64,000 nt of DNA, taken from NCBI RefSeq assembly GCF_963422335.1, contig NZ_OY729424.1, forward strand, positions 2,232,001 to 2,296,000, given 5' to 3'. Shown one piece after another: positions 62,977-64,000 of this stretch. Each line of letters begins with the position of its first letter. Within the stretch, counting starts at the first letter, position 1. Made by a program: the position numbers and the translations under genes. The stretch comes from an uncultured Roseateles sp. (GTDB lineage: Bacteria > Pseudomonadota > Gammaproteobacteria > Burkholderiales > Burkholderiaceae_C). The notes beneath the pieces are model-generated. The model was not told the DNA's origin. It made no database searches and was given only the letters and a program-made list of their open reading frames with translations.

Positions 62977-63428
62977 GATTGCACCCCCGCCGCCTGCTTG
63001 ATCGCGGCGCGCACCCGGTTGTAGGTGCCGCAGCGGCAGATATTGCTCATCGCCGCGTCGATGTCGGCATCGGTGGGTTTCGGCTTGGCCTTGATCAGGG
63101 CCACGGCGGCCATGATCATGCCGCTCTGGCAGAAGCCGCATTGCGGCACGTCCAGCGCCGCCCAGGCCTTCTGTATCGGGTGCGAGCTGTCGGGCGACAG
63201 GCCCTCGATGGTGATGATCTTCTGCGTGGGCGTCACGGTGGACGCAGGCCGCACACAGCTGCGGGTGGGCACGCCGTCGATGTGCACGGTGCAGGCGCCG
63301 CACTGGGCGATGCCGCAGCCGTATTTGGTGCCCGTCAGCCCCAGCTGCTCGCGCAGCACCCACAGCAGCGGTGTGTCGGGCTCGGCCTCGAACTCACGCA
63401 CCTGACCGTTGACCATCAGCTTGCTCAT
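62973..63428 (-). CDS. Molybdenum hydroxylase (2Fe-2S) subunit (IorA-like)
   Basis: 151-aa small subunit with two [2Fe-2S] clusters. The plant-type cluster ligands are C38, C43, C46 and C58 ([20 protein letters not shown]). The second cluster ligands are C97, C100, C131 and C133 ([19 protein letters not shown]). There is no signal peptide; it is exported with the Tat-carrying large subunit. It has 4-bp overlap with that gene. First gene in the operon that continues through soxXYZA. It transfers electrons from the molybdenum site towards a cytochrome. Confidence 0.93.
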   Translation of the reverse strand: MSKLMVNGQVREFEAEPDTPLLWVLREQLGLTGTKYGCGIAQCGACTVHIDGVPTRSCVRPASTVTPTQKIITIEGLSPDSSHPIQKAWAALDVPQCGFCQSGMIMAAVALIKAKPKPTDADIDAAMSNICRCGTYNRVRAAIKQAAGVQS

Positions 63429-63487
63429 CTGCGCGCTCCATCGGTGTGGCTACGGGCACCGAGGGTAGCAGCGCCAGGGCGGCTTGG

Positions 63488-64000
63488 CTACCCGGGCCGC
63501 GGCTGCAGGCGCCGCATGGCGTCGTCGACCAGGCCCGTCGCCTGCTCCCAGGGATAGCTGCGGAACGCATGGCCGCGGGTCACGAAAGCGGCCCCCGAAT
63601 AGAACATCTCGTACTGCGTGTGGCGTGAGCCGAACTCTGATCCGACCGCGTCCCAGGCCAGCTTGAACAGGCGTACGCGGTCGATCGAGTCCATGGCCGG
63701 GGACTTCTGCGTCTTCAGTATCAGCGCGAGGATCTCGGGGTGGGCGAAGTCCAAGAGATCCGAGGGCAGCATGATCAGCCCGCCGCCGGCCAGCTCGCGC
63801 AAGGCCAGGGCGAACTGCGGATACAGCTCCTGCGTCAACACATGGGCGGCACGCAGATGTTGCAGCGAGGGGACGAAGTAGGGCCCGTAGCTTTCGCCCG
63901 CAGCCTCCATGGCCAGTATCAGGCCCTCGACCATCGTGGTCTGCGCGGCCAGATAGCCCAGACGCTCCTGCACCGCCGCCATGCCCAGGATGCCGTTGGC
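63488..64000 (-). CDS. HpaB-family flavin monooxygenase/dehydratase C-terminal part (5' end outside window)
   Basis: Partial gene, 171 codons visible, frame open to the right edge. The sequence YFVPSLQHLRAAHVLTQELY and LRELAGGGLIMLPSDLLDF match the HpaB/PvcC C-terminal domain (4-hydroxyphenylacetate 3-monooxygenase, pyoverdin chromophore protein PvcC and 4-hydroxybutyryl-CoA dehydratase share it). The end FYSGAAFVTRGHAFRSYPW is typical. The FAD-binding N-terminal half is missing from the window, so substrate and class cannot be told. An ATG at 63982 is internal, not the start. The gap to the next gene (63429-63487) has no evident promoter. Confidence 0.75.
   Translation of the reverse strand, partial: ANGILGMAAVQERLGYLAAQTTMVEGLILAMEAAGESYGPYFVPSLQHLRAAHVLTQELYPQFALALRELAGGGLIMLPSDLLDFAHPEILALILKTQKSPAMDSIDRVRLFKLAWDAVGSEFGSRHTQYEMFYSGAAFVTRGHAFRSYPWEQATGLVDDAMRRLQPRPG

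Overview
GC-rich (roughly two-thirds G+C), densely packed chromosomal DNA with long uninterrupted genes and many 4-bp ATGA overlaps. Gene content points to an aerobic, motile, heterotrophic betaproteobacterium of the order Burkholderiales, perhaps near Roseateles, Paucibacter, Rubrivivax or Mitsuaria. The clues are paired cyanophycin synthetases with an ABC transporter and DUF1854 gene, Sox genes, CheZ and a chemoreceptor, and a CHASE2 kinase paired with a FecR-like protein. The placement is inference; there is no rRNA or other marker. I see no phage, IS element, CRISPR array, tRNA or rRNA.

Layout. 1-8.2 kb (+): a MASE3-GGDEF-EAL protein running in from the left edge, a QseBC-like two-component system followed by a DegP/MucD-type protease whose promoter carries three direct repeats typical of such regulators, a divergent MurA, and a periplasmic binding protein. 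8.2-16.9 kb (-): a LysM-FecR protein, a CHASE2 hybrid kinase and a very long SNF2-type ATPase. 17.1-24.9 kb: a chemoreceptor, a three-gene 2-oxoacid oxidoreductase operon with a GltD-like flavoprotein, a SET protein and a VOC protein. 24.9-27.2 kb: acetolactate synthase divergent from an Lrp/AsnC regulator. 27.3-36.0 kb (+): a dipeptide ABC operon with three consecutive substrate-binding paralogues. 36.0-37.7 kb: a structured non-coding stretch, a DUF6265-like protein and a RidA protein.

37.7-46.6 kb: a MalT-like LuxR activator (-) divergent from a TonB receptor, hydantoinase/oxoprolinase-like protein, DUF917 protein and NCS1-like permease. This looks like a self-contained uptake and processing locus for a nitrogen heterocycle or related compound. 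46.5-51 kb: an S46 dipeptidyl peptidase (-), fumarase C and a cheZ outside any chemotaxis cluster. 51-58.8 kb: the cyanophycin locus, with CphA1 and a CphA2-like paralogue whose Mur-ligase P-loop is broken, divergent from the ABC transporter and DUF1854 gene. 58.8-63.4 kb (-): a two-subunit molybdenum hydroxylase directly followed by soxX-soxY-soxZ-soxA, with an atypical SoxY C-terminus and no soxB or soxCD in view. The right edge cuts an HpaB-type monooxygenase-like gene.

Non-coding highlights: three copies of one hairpin family each fill a convergent gap and show compensatory stem changes. A fourth convergent gap holds a 145-bp symmetric ERIC-like palindrome, and a fifth holds a terminator-like hairpin. 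The most system-like leads are the Mo-hydroxylase/soxXYZA operon, the TonB/hydantoinase/DUF917/permease locus and the cyanophycin locus.
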